Assembly: GCA_950295325.1 (NCBI GenBank)
Contig: OX485808.1
Location: 6,262,501-6,326,500, forward strand
Direction: 5' to 3'
Source of the DNA: Polytrichum commune
Lineage: Eukaryota; Streptophyta; Polytrichopsida; Polytrichales; Polytrichaceae
Length of the DNA stretch: 64,000 nt
Shown here: positions 12,421-20,949 of the stretch, piece after piece
How the letters are laid out: every line of letters starts with the position of its first letter
Position numbering within the stretch: position 1 is the stretch's first letter
The notes under the pieces: model-generated
Database searches by the model: none
Seen by the model: the letters and a program-made list of their open reading frames with translations, nothing else
What the model was told of the DNA's origin: nothing
Made by a program: the position numbers and the translations under genes

Positions 12421-15384
12421 CTACGGTAATGTTGTCAGGCTCGAGCAATGGGGCAAACGGAGGGTTGTCAAAGAAGTTAAGTTAGCGAATCCCTCTGGTG
12501 TTGTTGTCAGGCTCGAACACCATGATAAATCTAGGGTTGTCAAAGAAGTCATGTTCACCAATCCCTCGGGTAATGTTATCAGGCTCGAACATGATGCTAA
12601 ATCAAGGGTTGTCAAAGAAATCAAGTTCCCCAATGCCTCCGGTAATGTTGTTAGGCTCGAGCAATAGGACAAACGGAGAGTTGTCAAAGACATCAAGTTC
12701 CCCAATCCCTCTGGTAATGCTATCAAGCTCGAACAATGGGACAAATCCAAGGTTGTCAAAGAAGTCAACTTCCCCAATTCATTCGGTAATGTTCTTAGGC
12801 TCAAGCAATGGGACAAACGAAGGGCTATCAAAGAGGTCAAGTTCCCCAATCCCTTCAATATTGTTGTCAGGCTCGAACAATGGGACAAATCAAGGATTGT
12901 CAAAGAGGCCAAGTTCCCCAATCCCTTCGGTAATGTTGTTAGACTACAACAATTGGACAAATTGAGGGTTGCCAAAGAAGTCAAATTGCCCAATCCATCC
13001 GGTAATATTGTCAGGCGCCAACAGTTGGACAAATCGAGGATTCTCAAAGAAGTCAAATGGCCGCATTCCTCCGATAACTTTGTCAAGCACCAACAATTTG
13101 ACAAATTGAGGGTTCTCAAAGTGGTTAGGTTTGCCAATCCCCCCGGTGATGGTGTAAGGCTTAAACAATGGGACAAATTGAGGTTTGCCAAAGAAATCAA
13201 GTTCCCAAATCCCTCCGATATTGTTGTCAGGCTTGAACACTGGGATAAATCAAGGTTCGTCAAAGAAGTCAAGTTCCGCAATCCCTTTGGTAATGTTGTC
13301 AGGCTCCAACACTGGGACATATGGAGGGATCTTAAAGATATCAACTTCCCCAATGCCTCCGGCACTGCAGTCATGCTCGAACAATGGACCAAATCTAGGG
13401 TTGTCAAATAAGTCAAGCTCCCCAATGCCTCCGGTAATGTAGTGAGGCTTGAGCAATGGGACAAACGGAGGGTTGTCAAAGAAGTCAAGTTTCCCAATCC
13501 TTCTGGTAAAGTTATCAAGCTTGAACAATGGGACAAATCCAGGGTTGTCAAAGAAATCAACTTCCCCAATGCATTAGGTGATGTTGTGAGGCTCGAGTAA
13601 TGGGACAAAGGGAGGGTTGTCAAAGAGGTCAAGCTCCCCAATCCCTCTAGTAATATTGTCACGCTCAAACTATTGGACAAATCAAGAGTTGTCAAACAAG
13701 TCAACTTCCCCAATGCCTCTGGTAATATTGTTAGGCTCCAACACTTGGACAAACGGAGGGTTGTCAAAGAAGTCAAGTTCCCCAATCCCTCCGGTAAAGT
13801 TATCAAGCTTGAACAATGGGACAAATCCAAGGTTGTCAAAGAAGTCAACTTCCCCAATGCATTAGGTAATGTTGTCAGGCTCGAGCAATGAGACAAACGG
13901 AGGGTTGTCAAAGAGGTCAAGCTTCCCAATCCCTCTAATAATGTTGTCACGTTCACACAATGCGACAAATCCAGGGTTGTCAAAGAAGTCAAGTTCCCCA
14001 ATCCCTCTGGTAAAGTTATCAAGCTGGAACAATGGGACAAATCCAGGTTTGTCAAAGAAATCAAGTTCCCCAATCCCTCTGGTAAAGTTATCAAGCTTGC
14101 AATATGGGACAAATCCAAGGTTGTCAAAGAAGTCAACCTCCCCAATGCATGAGGTAATGTTGTCAGGCTCGAGCAATGGGACAAACGGAGGGTTGTCAAA
14201 GAGGTCAAGCTCCCCAATCCCTCTAGTATTATTGTCACGCTCAAACAATGGGACAAATCAAGGGTTGTCAAAGAAGTTAAGTTCACCAATCCCTTGGGTA
14301 ATGTTATCAAGCTCGAACAATGAGACAAATCAAGGATTGTCAAAGAAATCAAGTTCCCCAATCCCTCTGGTAATGTTGTTAGGCTCGAGCAATGTGACAA
14401 ACGGAGGGTTGCCATAGAAGTCAAGTTACTAAAATCCTCCGGTAATGTTATTAGGCTTGAACAATGGGACAAATCCAGGGTTGTCCAAGAAGTCAAGTTC
14501 TTTAAACCCTCCGGTATTGTTGTCATGCTTGAACAATGGGACAAACATAGGGTTGTCAAAGAGGTCAAGTTCTCCAATCCCTTTGGTAAAGATGTTAGTT
14601 TCGTACAGTTGGACAAATTGAGGGTTGACAAAGAAGTCAAATTGGCCAATCTCTCCGGTAACTTTGTCAGGCGCCAACAGTTGGACAAAACGAGGTCTCT
14701 CAAAGAAGTCAAATTGGCCAATCCCACCGGTAACTTCATCAAGAACCAACAATTGGACAAATTGAGGATTCTCAAAGTGGTTAGGTTTGCCAATCCCCCC
14801 GGCAGAGGTGTCAGGCTTATACAACATGATAAATCCAGGGTTTTCAAAGAAGTCAAGTTCCCCAATCCCTCCGGTAATGTTCTCATGCTCCAACACCTTG
14901 ATAAATCCAGGGTTGTCAAAGAAGTCAAGTTCCCCAATCCCTCCGGTAATGTTGTCATGCTCGAACACCCTGATAAATACAAGTTTTTCAAAGAAGTCAA
15001 GTTCCCCAATCCCTCCGGTAATGTTGTCATGCTCCAACACTCTCTTAAATCCAGGGTTGTCAAAGAAATTAAGTTCCCCAATCCCTCCGGTAATGTTCTC
15101 ATGCTCGAACACTCTCTTAAATTCAAGGTTGTCAAAGAAGTCAAGTTCCCCAATCCCTCCGGTAATGTTGTCATGCTCGAACACCCTGATAAATCCAGGG
15201 TTTTCAAAGAACTCAAGTTCCCCAATCCCTCCGGTAATGTTGTCATGCTCCAACACCTTGAAAAATCCAGGGTTGTCAAAGAAGTCAAGTTCCCCAATCC
15301 CTCCGGTAATGTTGTCATCCTCGAACACCTTGATAAATCCAGGGTTGTCAAAGAAGTCAAGTTCCCCAATCCCTCCGGTAATGT
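12421..15384 (-). pseudogene. downstream part of the LRR array, cut off by a frameshift
   Basis: Reading from 15384 to the TAG at 12421, this frame encodes about 41 LRR units of 24 residues. They begin ETLPEGLGNLTSLTTLDLS and become more diverse towards the C-terminus (variants such as CWRLTKLPERLANLTSL). The frame differs by one base from that of exon 3 because a G present in other repeat copies is missing near 15385 (plus strand ATGTTTCATC instead of ATGTTGTCATC). Without that deletion the two parts form one continuous LRR domain. As it stands, this stretch is not translated from the upstream start. It could be a disabled 3' part, a sequencing error at one base, or an allele-specific break. 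No other stop or frameshift was seen in it. Confidence 0.8.
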
Positions 15385-17697
15385 TTCATCCTCGAACACC
15401 TTGATAAATTTAGGCGTGTCAAAGAAGTCAAGTTCCCCAATCCCTCCGGTAATGTTGTCATGCTCGAACACCCAGATAAACACACGTTTTTCAAAGAAAT
15501 CAAGTTTCCCAATCCCTCCGGTAATGTTGTCATGCTCGAACACCTTGATAAATCCAGGGTTGTCAAAGAAGTCAAGTTCCCCAATCCCTCCGGTAATGTT
15601 GTCATGCTCGAACAACTTGATAAATCCAGGGTTGTCAAAGAAGTCAAGTTTCCCAATCCCTCCGGTAATGTTGTCATGCTCGAACACCCTGATAAATATA
15701 AGTTTTTCAAAGAAGTCAAGTTCCCCAATCCCTCCGGTAATGTTGTCATGCTCGAACAACTTGATAAAGCCAGGGTTGTCAAAGAAGTCAAGTTCCCCAA
15801 TCCCTCCGGTAATGTTGTCATGCTCGAACAGTCAGATAAATATAAGTTTTGCAAAGAAGTCAAGTTCCCCAATCCCTCCGGTAATGTTGTCATGCTCGAA
15901 CACTCAGATAAATATAAGTTTTTCAAAGAAGTCAAGTTCCCCAATCCCTCCGGTAATGTTGTCATGCTCGAACACTCAGATAAATATAAGTTTTTCAAAG
16001 AAGTCAAGTTCCCCAATCCCTCCGGTAATGTTGTCATGCTCGAACACCCTGATAAATACACGTTTTTCAAAGAAGTCAAGTTTCCCAATCCCTCTAGTAA
16101 TGTTGTTATGCTCGAACAGCTAGATAAATCCAGGGTTGTCAAAGAAATCAAGTTCCCCAATCCCTCCGGTAATGTTGTCATGCTCGAACAGCTTGATAAA
16201 TCCAGGGTTGTTAAAGAAGTCCAGTTCCCCAATCCCTCCGGTAATGTTGTCATGCTCGAACAGCTTGATAAATCCAGGGTTGTCAAAGAAGTCAAGTTCC
16301 CCAATCCCTCCGGTAATGTTGTCATGCTCAAACAACTTGATAAATCCAGGGTTGTCAAAGAAATCAAGTTCCCCAATCCCTCCGGTAATGTTGTCATCCT
16401 CTCACAATATGATAAATCCAGGGTTGTCAAAGAAGTCAAGTTCCCCAATGCCTCCGGTAATATTGTCATGCTCCAACACCATGATAAATCCAGGGTTCTC
16501 AAAGAAGTCAAGTTCCCCAATCCCACCGGGAATGTTGTCATGCTCGAACACTCTCTTAAATTCAGGGTTGTCAAAGAAGTCAAGTTCCCCAATCCCTCCG
16601 GTAATGTTCTCATGCTCGAACACTCTCTTAAATTCAGGGTTGTCAAAGAAGTCAAGTTCCCCAATCCCTCCGGTAATGTTGTCATGCTCGAAGACCATGA
16701 TAAATCCAGGGTTCTCAAAGAAGTCAAGTTCCCCAATCCCACCGGGAATGTTGTCATGCTCGAACAATCTCTTAAATTCAGGGTTGTCAAAGAAGTCAAG
16801 TTCCCCAATCCCTCCGGTAATGTTGTCATGCTCCAACACCATGATAAATTCAGGGTTGTCAAAGAAGTCAAGTTCCCCAATCCCACCGGGAATGTTATCA
16901 TGCTCGAACAACTTGATAAATCCAGGGTTGTCAAAGAAGTCAAGTTCTCCAATCCCTCCGGTAATGTTGTCATGCTCGAACAGCTTGATAAATCCAGGGT
17001 TGTCAAAGAAGTCAAGTTCCCCAATCCCTCCGGTAATGTTGTCATGCTCGAACATTCAGATAAATGAAGGGTTGTCAAAGAAGTCAAGTTCTCCAATCCT
17101 TCCGGTAATGTTGTCATGCTCCAACACCATGATAAATCCAGGGTTGTCAAAGAAGTCAAGTTCCCCAATCCCTCCGGTAATGTTGTCATGCTCGAACACC
17201 TTGATAAATCCAGGGTTGTCAAAGAAGTCAAGTTCCCCAATCCCTCCGGTAATGTTGTCATCCTCGAACACCTTGATAAATCCAGGGTTGTCAAAGAAGT
17301 CAAGTTCCCCAATCCCTCCGGTAATGTTGTCATGCTCGAACACCATGATAAATCCAGGGTTGTCAAAGAAGTCAAGTTCCCCAATCCCTCCGGTAATGTT
17401 GTCATGCTCGAACACCATGATAAATCCAGGGTTGTCAAAGAAGTCAAGTTCCCCAATCCCTCCGGTAATGTTGTCATCCTCGAACACCTTGATAAATCCA
17501 GGGTTGTCAAAGAAGTCAAGTTCCCCAATCCCACCGGGAATGTTGTCATCCTCTCACAATATGATAAATCCAGGGTTCTCAAAGAAGTCAAGTTCCCCAA
17601 TCCCTCCGGTAATGTTGTCATCCTCGAACACCTTGATAAATCCAGGGTTCTCAAAGAAGTCAAGTTCTCCAATCCCTCGGGTAATGTTGTGAGTGAC
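12421..17697 (-). repeat. LRR-coding tandem array, 72-bp unit, about 73 copies
   Basis: The DNA is a head-to-tail array of 72-bp units, each coding for 24 residues of the form LTSLTTLDLSxCSSMTTLPEGLGN. Units between about 14830 and 17690 are nearly identical. Those between 12430 and 14830 carry many substitutions. The unit length is a multiple of three and lacks stops in several frames, so long spurious open frames appear on both strands across the whole array. Confidence 0.95.
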
Positions 17698-17813
17698 CTA
17701 CAAATCAATAAATGTAGGAAGTGGAATTGGTGGTGTACATTGCCCATGCGAATGCTGAAAAGGCTTGGAAATTTTTCTCCATCTATTAAAATGCCTTCAA
17801 TTTTTTGGTATAT
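15357..17813 (-). CDS. exon 3: linker and about 32 near-identical LRRs, ending in a frameshift
   Basis: 818 codons plus stop. A linker of about 38 residues (containing IEGILIDGEKFPSLFSIR, as often found between NB-ARC and LRRs) leads into LRRs of the form TTLPEGLGNLTSLTTLDLSxC. The consensus is the plant-type LxxLxxLxLxxC form, with cysteine/asparagine-ladder positions filled by C. Variation between units is mostly confined to a few surface positions (SSM, WSM, SRM, ERM; DLS, NLR, YLS). The last 15 residues (KHYRRDWGT region) are the repeat read one base out of phase, ending at a TGA at 15359-15357. Confidence 0.85.
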   Translation of the reverse strand: MYQKIEGILIDGEKFPSLFSIRMGNVHHQFHFLHLLICRSLTTLPEGLENLTSLRTLDLSRCSRMTTLPEGLGNLTSLRTLDLSYCERMTTFPVGLGNLTSLTTLDLSRCSRMTTLPEGLGNLTSLTTLDLSWCSSMTTLPEGLGNLTSLTTLDLSWCSSMTTLPEGLGNLTSLTTLDLSRCSRMTTLPEGLGNLTSLTTLDLSRCSSMTTLPEGLGNLTSLTTLDLSWCWSMTTLPEGLENLTSLTTLHLSECSSMTTLPEGLGNLTSLTTLDLSSCSSMTTLPEGLENLTSLTTLDLSSCSSMITFPVGLGNLTSLTTLNLSWCWSMTTLPEGLGNLTSLTTLNLRDCSSMTTFPVGLGNLTSLRTLDLSWSSSMTTLPEGLGNLTSLTTLNLRECSSMRTLPEGLGNLTSLTTLNLRECSSMTTFPVGLGNLTSLRTLDLSWCWSMTILPEALGNLTSLTTLDLSYCERMTTLPEGLGNLISLTTLDLSSCLSMTTLPEGLGNLTSLTTLDLSSCSSMTTLPEGLGNWTSLTTLDLSSCSSMTTLPEGLGNLISLTTLDLSSCSSITTLLEGLGNLTSLKNVYLSGCSSMTTLPEGLGNLTSLKNLYLSECSSMTTLPEGLGNLTSLKNLYLSECSSMTTLPEGLGNLTSLQNLYLSDCSSMTTLPEGLGNLTSLTTLALSSCSSMTTLPEGLGNLTSLKNLYLSGCSSMTTLPEGLGNLTSLTTLDLSSCSSMTTLPEGLGNLTSLTTLDLSRCSSMTTLPEGLGNLISLKNVCLSGCSSMTTLPEGLGNLTSLTRLNLSRCSRMKHYRRDWGT

Positions 17814-20800
17814 CTGTTTTGAAAATATTAAAAATGTCAAAACCACATCTCTCGAGATGAATTGCTCATAGTAATCAAATGTTGTCCTCAACAAACATAG
17901 AAAAACATAAACCATTGTAATGCATATGACATGATTATCTAGCATATGTTTGAACAACTTAGTTATGAACCCTTTGACCAACAAGTTCGCAACTCAATTT
18001 GGCTACAAACAACCTAATTCAAATTGCGAACATATAGAATACCTTGTTTGCTTGTTCATTTGCTAAAGGAATCATGATTTTATCCCAAATTCGAGTACCC
18101 TTGTACACCTCCTCCTTCTCAACCATCATTCGTCCCATGTCACGTAGTTGGTCATGCATCTCTAGGCGTCCGCGTACATTTATCTTCACCAAGGACCTCT
18201 CCACCAACACATCAAGCACATGACTTGGAGATGCACATGTGCGCAAGGTTGTATCTTTCTCATATCCCATGGGAAAGAAGCATGCTATGTCTAGAAACAA
18301 CTTTTTCTCTTCGTCTTTTAATGCATCAAAACTAACCCTCAAGGTACTCCAAAGCCCTTCATCACCATCCAAACATCTGCCTCTTTTCATCCTTTGGAAA
18401 GCCCTTTCCCAACTTCGAATCCTCTCCTTTCCTTGCAAGAATGCACCCATGACTTTCAAGCTTAAAGGCAAGCCCTTGCAACCTTCCACAATTTTGTCAC
18501 GTATATCAAATAACTCTGGTGACAATTGTCCTTCATCCGAATAAGCATAAGAATTAAACAGTTGTATTGATGCACTTCCATCTAACTCCCTGACATCTAT
18601 CCTACCATTCTCCTCCACAAAAACCTTTAGTAGGCCCCAATCACGGGTTGTTATGATAATATTGGTGCCTTTGTTGACAAACTCAGCATTTGTTGGAATT
18701 ATATCACGCACTTGATCTTGATCTAGTGGATCATCCAATATAAGAATGACTTTCTTGTTGGCCAACAACTCCCTCACCTTTTCTTGAGCATCCACCATAT
18801 TAGGCTTGTTTTCTTTGTCCAAGCTTTCAAGTTTTTCTATAATCTCCCATAGGACTTCATGTGAAGTTTTGTTTTTCAATTGTTCAATAAAGCATGATGC
18901 ATTGTATGTGGATTTCACATCATCAAATATAGCCTTAGCCAAGGTGGTCTTCCCTATTCCACCCATACCGGTGAGACCCAACACATTCACTTGTTTAAGC
19001 TGATTTTTCACTTGAGGACGTTTGGTTTCAAGACCCACCAATTTTTCATTTTGTGTTGATAATTCATCCGCCTAAACAAAGAACACACACGTTAGGATCC
19101 TCTATGAAGAGTTCAATAATCAAAATCCAATTTCAAGCAAATTAAATTAATAACAATAAAAACATGACATCTCATAGGTAAGCAATAAGCACATTGTAGT
19201 AAACTTAAGTTCATACCTTCTTTGTAGCAAGGAAGTTTTTGACATGCTTCAAGGCTTCCGATTTCCTTTCCATATGTTGGGTCATAGACCGGTGTTTATC
19301 AAACCTTGGTATATCATTCGAATACGTTCCAATCATGAACTCCTTCAAGGTTGTGAGTCGTTTACAAATGTTAGAAAATGTTGGCCTTTGTGAAGGATCT
19401 TCAACCCAACATTCTTCGAGCAACACGGTAAGGTCCTTACAATTGATAGGTAGGTCTGGCCTGACATTATCTTTTATGTCTTGTAAGATGTCTTTCGTGT
19501 CCCAAAATGGTTGCTTAAGAGAAAGAATCTCTGAACATGTCATTGCAAATGACCATACATCAACTTGGAAAGGACATGCCGCACAAGGTGGGTCTTCTTT
19601 GTTTTTGTTCCCCATCTCAGGTGCCATATACTTTCGTGTACCAATAGTGTGTCTTTGTAATTCTGGTTTGCTTTGAACCTCCATTTTGGAAGTATCATAA
19701 TCCATCAATTTGACAAAACCATGGCCACAATTTCCCTCTACTCCTGCAATTCTCATGGAGCTTAGAAGCACATTGTCTGGCTTTAGATCAAGATGGGCAA
19801 CATACATGTCATGAAGATAACACATGCCCTTTGCAATTTGATACATTATATCGATTGCAACAATATATGATAAGGGTTTCTTTTGCTTTTTCAAGAAACT
19901 ACCCAAGCTCATCTCCATGAGCTCCATTACTAAATATAGTTCTTTTGCTTCATCAAGACTGTCCTCAAGGTTTTCATTAGTTCCACAACCAATGAATTTG
20001 ATGATGTTCGGATGGCTCAAGCCTGCTAAGAGTTTGGCTTCTTTGAGAGAGTTTGGAGAACCTTTCATTACTTTTGTTGCACTTTGAAGTCCCATCCAAC
20101 TTGATTTGTACACTTCACCTGTTGCTCCCGAACCTATTTCTTTCAAGAAGTCCGGTTTCATAAAATCCTCTGAAATCTCCGAAGCATCCAATTCTGCACC
20201 TTTCACTTGTTGCAAGTCGTGTTGCACTCTCTTCAACAAATATTTTGCTAACTTATGATTGGGCGTTCTTTGAACGCATTCTAAAAGCCGTTTTTCCAAG
20301 TCTTCTTCATCACCTTGAATTTCGTCATAAGTGGCCACTTTAAAATCAATGCATGGGATGTCATGTTGTGACTCCACGCACCAAAGTGAATTTGCTATGC
20401 ATATTGCATCCCAAAAACATCTCAAATCGTACACAAGTTCTCGAAAGGCCTCCCTATTGTTCATTTGGAATGCAGCTGCATGGCACCATTCTTGCTTCCC
20501 ACAATCTTCCACCAATACTCGTACTCTTTGAATAATTCGACATAACTCCTCAAGCACAAGCCCGATATTGGAGGTCTCATTTGTAGACGTGATCATCCCA
20601 TTGACATGATACACAACTCGGTCGAGTTTGTTGAGAAGATTTTCACATTGTCTCTTATTAAGCACTTGCTTTGTCTTAAGAACCTCATGAAGTTTCGTTA
20701 CTTCTTTGCTTTGCCACTCCAAAATATCTCCACGCTTATTTTGTTCTTGTCTTTTTCGCACATATGTCCAAAACTTTAAAAAGATAATACTTATGAAACC

Positions 20801-20845
20801 CCAAATCAAAACCCACCGCAAGATCTTGGCCATGATGGAACACAT
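15357..20845 (-). CDS. protein kinase-NB-ARC-LRR protein (moss-type NLR), frameshifted in the LRRs
   Basis: The spliced model joins 20845-19217, 19071-18043 and 17813-15357 and gives 1704 residues. Both introns are GT-AG and both junctions are phase 0, so the frame runs on cleanly. Domain order is: N-terminal hydrophobic segment (residues about 11-26), helical region (about 45-215), protein kinase (about 232-500), NB-ARC (about 550-860), then LRRs from about residue 925 to the end. NB-ARC proteins are intracellular immune receptors or regulators in plants. Fusions with an N-terminal kinase are a class described in mosses. The start is the first in-frame ATG (20845); an ATG four codons on (20833) has the better context (ATCATGGCC). 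The reading frame breaks near 15385 and stops at 15357 after about 32 LRRs, while the DNA continues with about 41 more. A truncated receptor could still be made. No neighbouring gene appears co-oriented with it. Confidence 0.85.
17814..18042 (-). other. intron 2 of the kinase-NB-LRR gene
   Basis: 229 bp. The donor is AAG|GTATTC at 18043/18042. The acceptor chosen is TTTTCAAAACAG| ending at 17814, because it preserves frame. A stronger-looking acceptor (TTGATTTGTAG, just before the first LRR) would shift the frame. The donor assignment is firm; the acceptor is less certain. Confidence 0.65.
18043..19071 (-). CDS. exon 2: NB-ARC nucleotide-binding domain
   Basis: 343 codons (residues 544-886). 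The NB-ARC motifs appear in order: P-loop GMGGIGKTT (578-586), kinase-2/Walker B VILILDDP (651-658), RNBS-B GTNIIITTRD, GLPL in KGLPLSLKVMG (743-746), RNBS-D LFLDIACFFPMG, and an intact MHD (848-850) in RLEMHDQLRDMG. In NLRs this domain binds ADP or ATP and acts as the activation switch, and the MHD histidine contacts the nucleotide. All key residues are present, so the switch looks competent. Kinase-2 reads LDDP rather than the commoner LDDV. The exon opens directly after the acceptor at 19071, in phase with the kinase exon. Confidence 0.92.
19072..19216 (-). other. intron 1 of the kinase-NB-LRR gene
   Basis: 145 bp. The donor is AAG|GTATGA at 19217/19216 and the acceptor is TTTGTTTAG| ending at 19072. 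Exon 1 would otherwise hit a TGA at once inside the donor (19213-19211), which supports splicing here. Confidence 0.85.
19217..20845 (-). CDS. exon 1: membrane anchor, helical region and kinase domain
   Basis: 543 codons. Residues 11-26 (WVLIWGFISIIFLKFW) look like an N-terminal signal anchor followed by basic residues (VRKRQ). Residues 45-215 are predicted by eye to be helical. They recall the N-terminal region of plant MLKL-like / DUF1221 kinases, but that link is inference. The kinase shows a glycine loop (GSGATGEV, 238-245), lysine K258 in SATKVMK, a catalytic loop written HLDLKPDN (351-358) and YMAPEM (406-411). It has two deviations. HRD reads HLD, making it a non-RD kinase. DFG reads DYD at 382-384, so the metal-binding aspartate is kept but the glycine is lost. 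Catalysis is therefore possible but uncertain. The open frame runs further upstream only through a GTG, which is not a plausible eukaryotic start. Confidence 0.85.
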
Positions 20846-20869
20846 AATATTTAACCCAACATGAGGACC

Positions 20870-20877
20870 TTTATATA
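20870..20877 (-). promoter_or_regulatory. TATA box candidate of the kinase-NB-LRR gene
   Basis: The minus strand reads TATATAAA here, with the first T 32 bp before the upstream ATG at 20845. A TATA box normally places transcription start 25-35 bp downstream, that is at 20852-20842. The leader would then be almost absent, or the second ATG (20833) would be the used start. Confidence 0.5.
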
Positions 20878-20949
20878 GCTGCCTGTTGTGCACACCATAA
20901 CCTTGTAAGTACAAAATAAATGTTTTGATGTACCATGACACAACTTTTT

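Noticed and set aside
15357-15759. N-terminal part of the long minus frame 12421-15759 (FEHDNITGGIGELDFF repeats)
   Set aside because: Before the frameshift point this register is the LRR unit read out of frame. Only the part from about 15384 downwards is genuine LRR.
14525-17692. Plus-strand open frames of 500 or more codons over the LRR array
   Set aside because: They are alternative-frame shadows of the 72-bp LRR unit. They lack known domains, and the minus-strand frame is the one that continues the NB-ARC gene.
17700-17984. Upstream extension of exon 3 to 17984
   Set aside because: It lies in the intron. The donor at 18042 and an in-phase acceptor at 17814 exclude most of it.
20846-20941. 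Upstream start of the kinase exon at 20941
   Set aside because: The first codon is GTG, not a normal eukaryotic start, and the TATA box lies inside this stretch.
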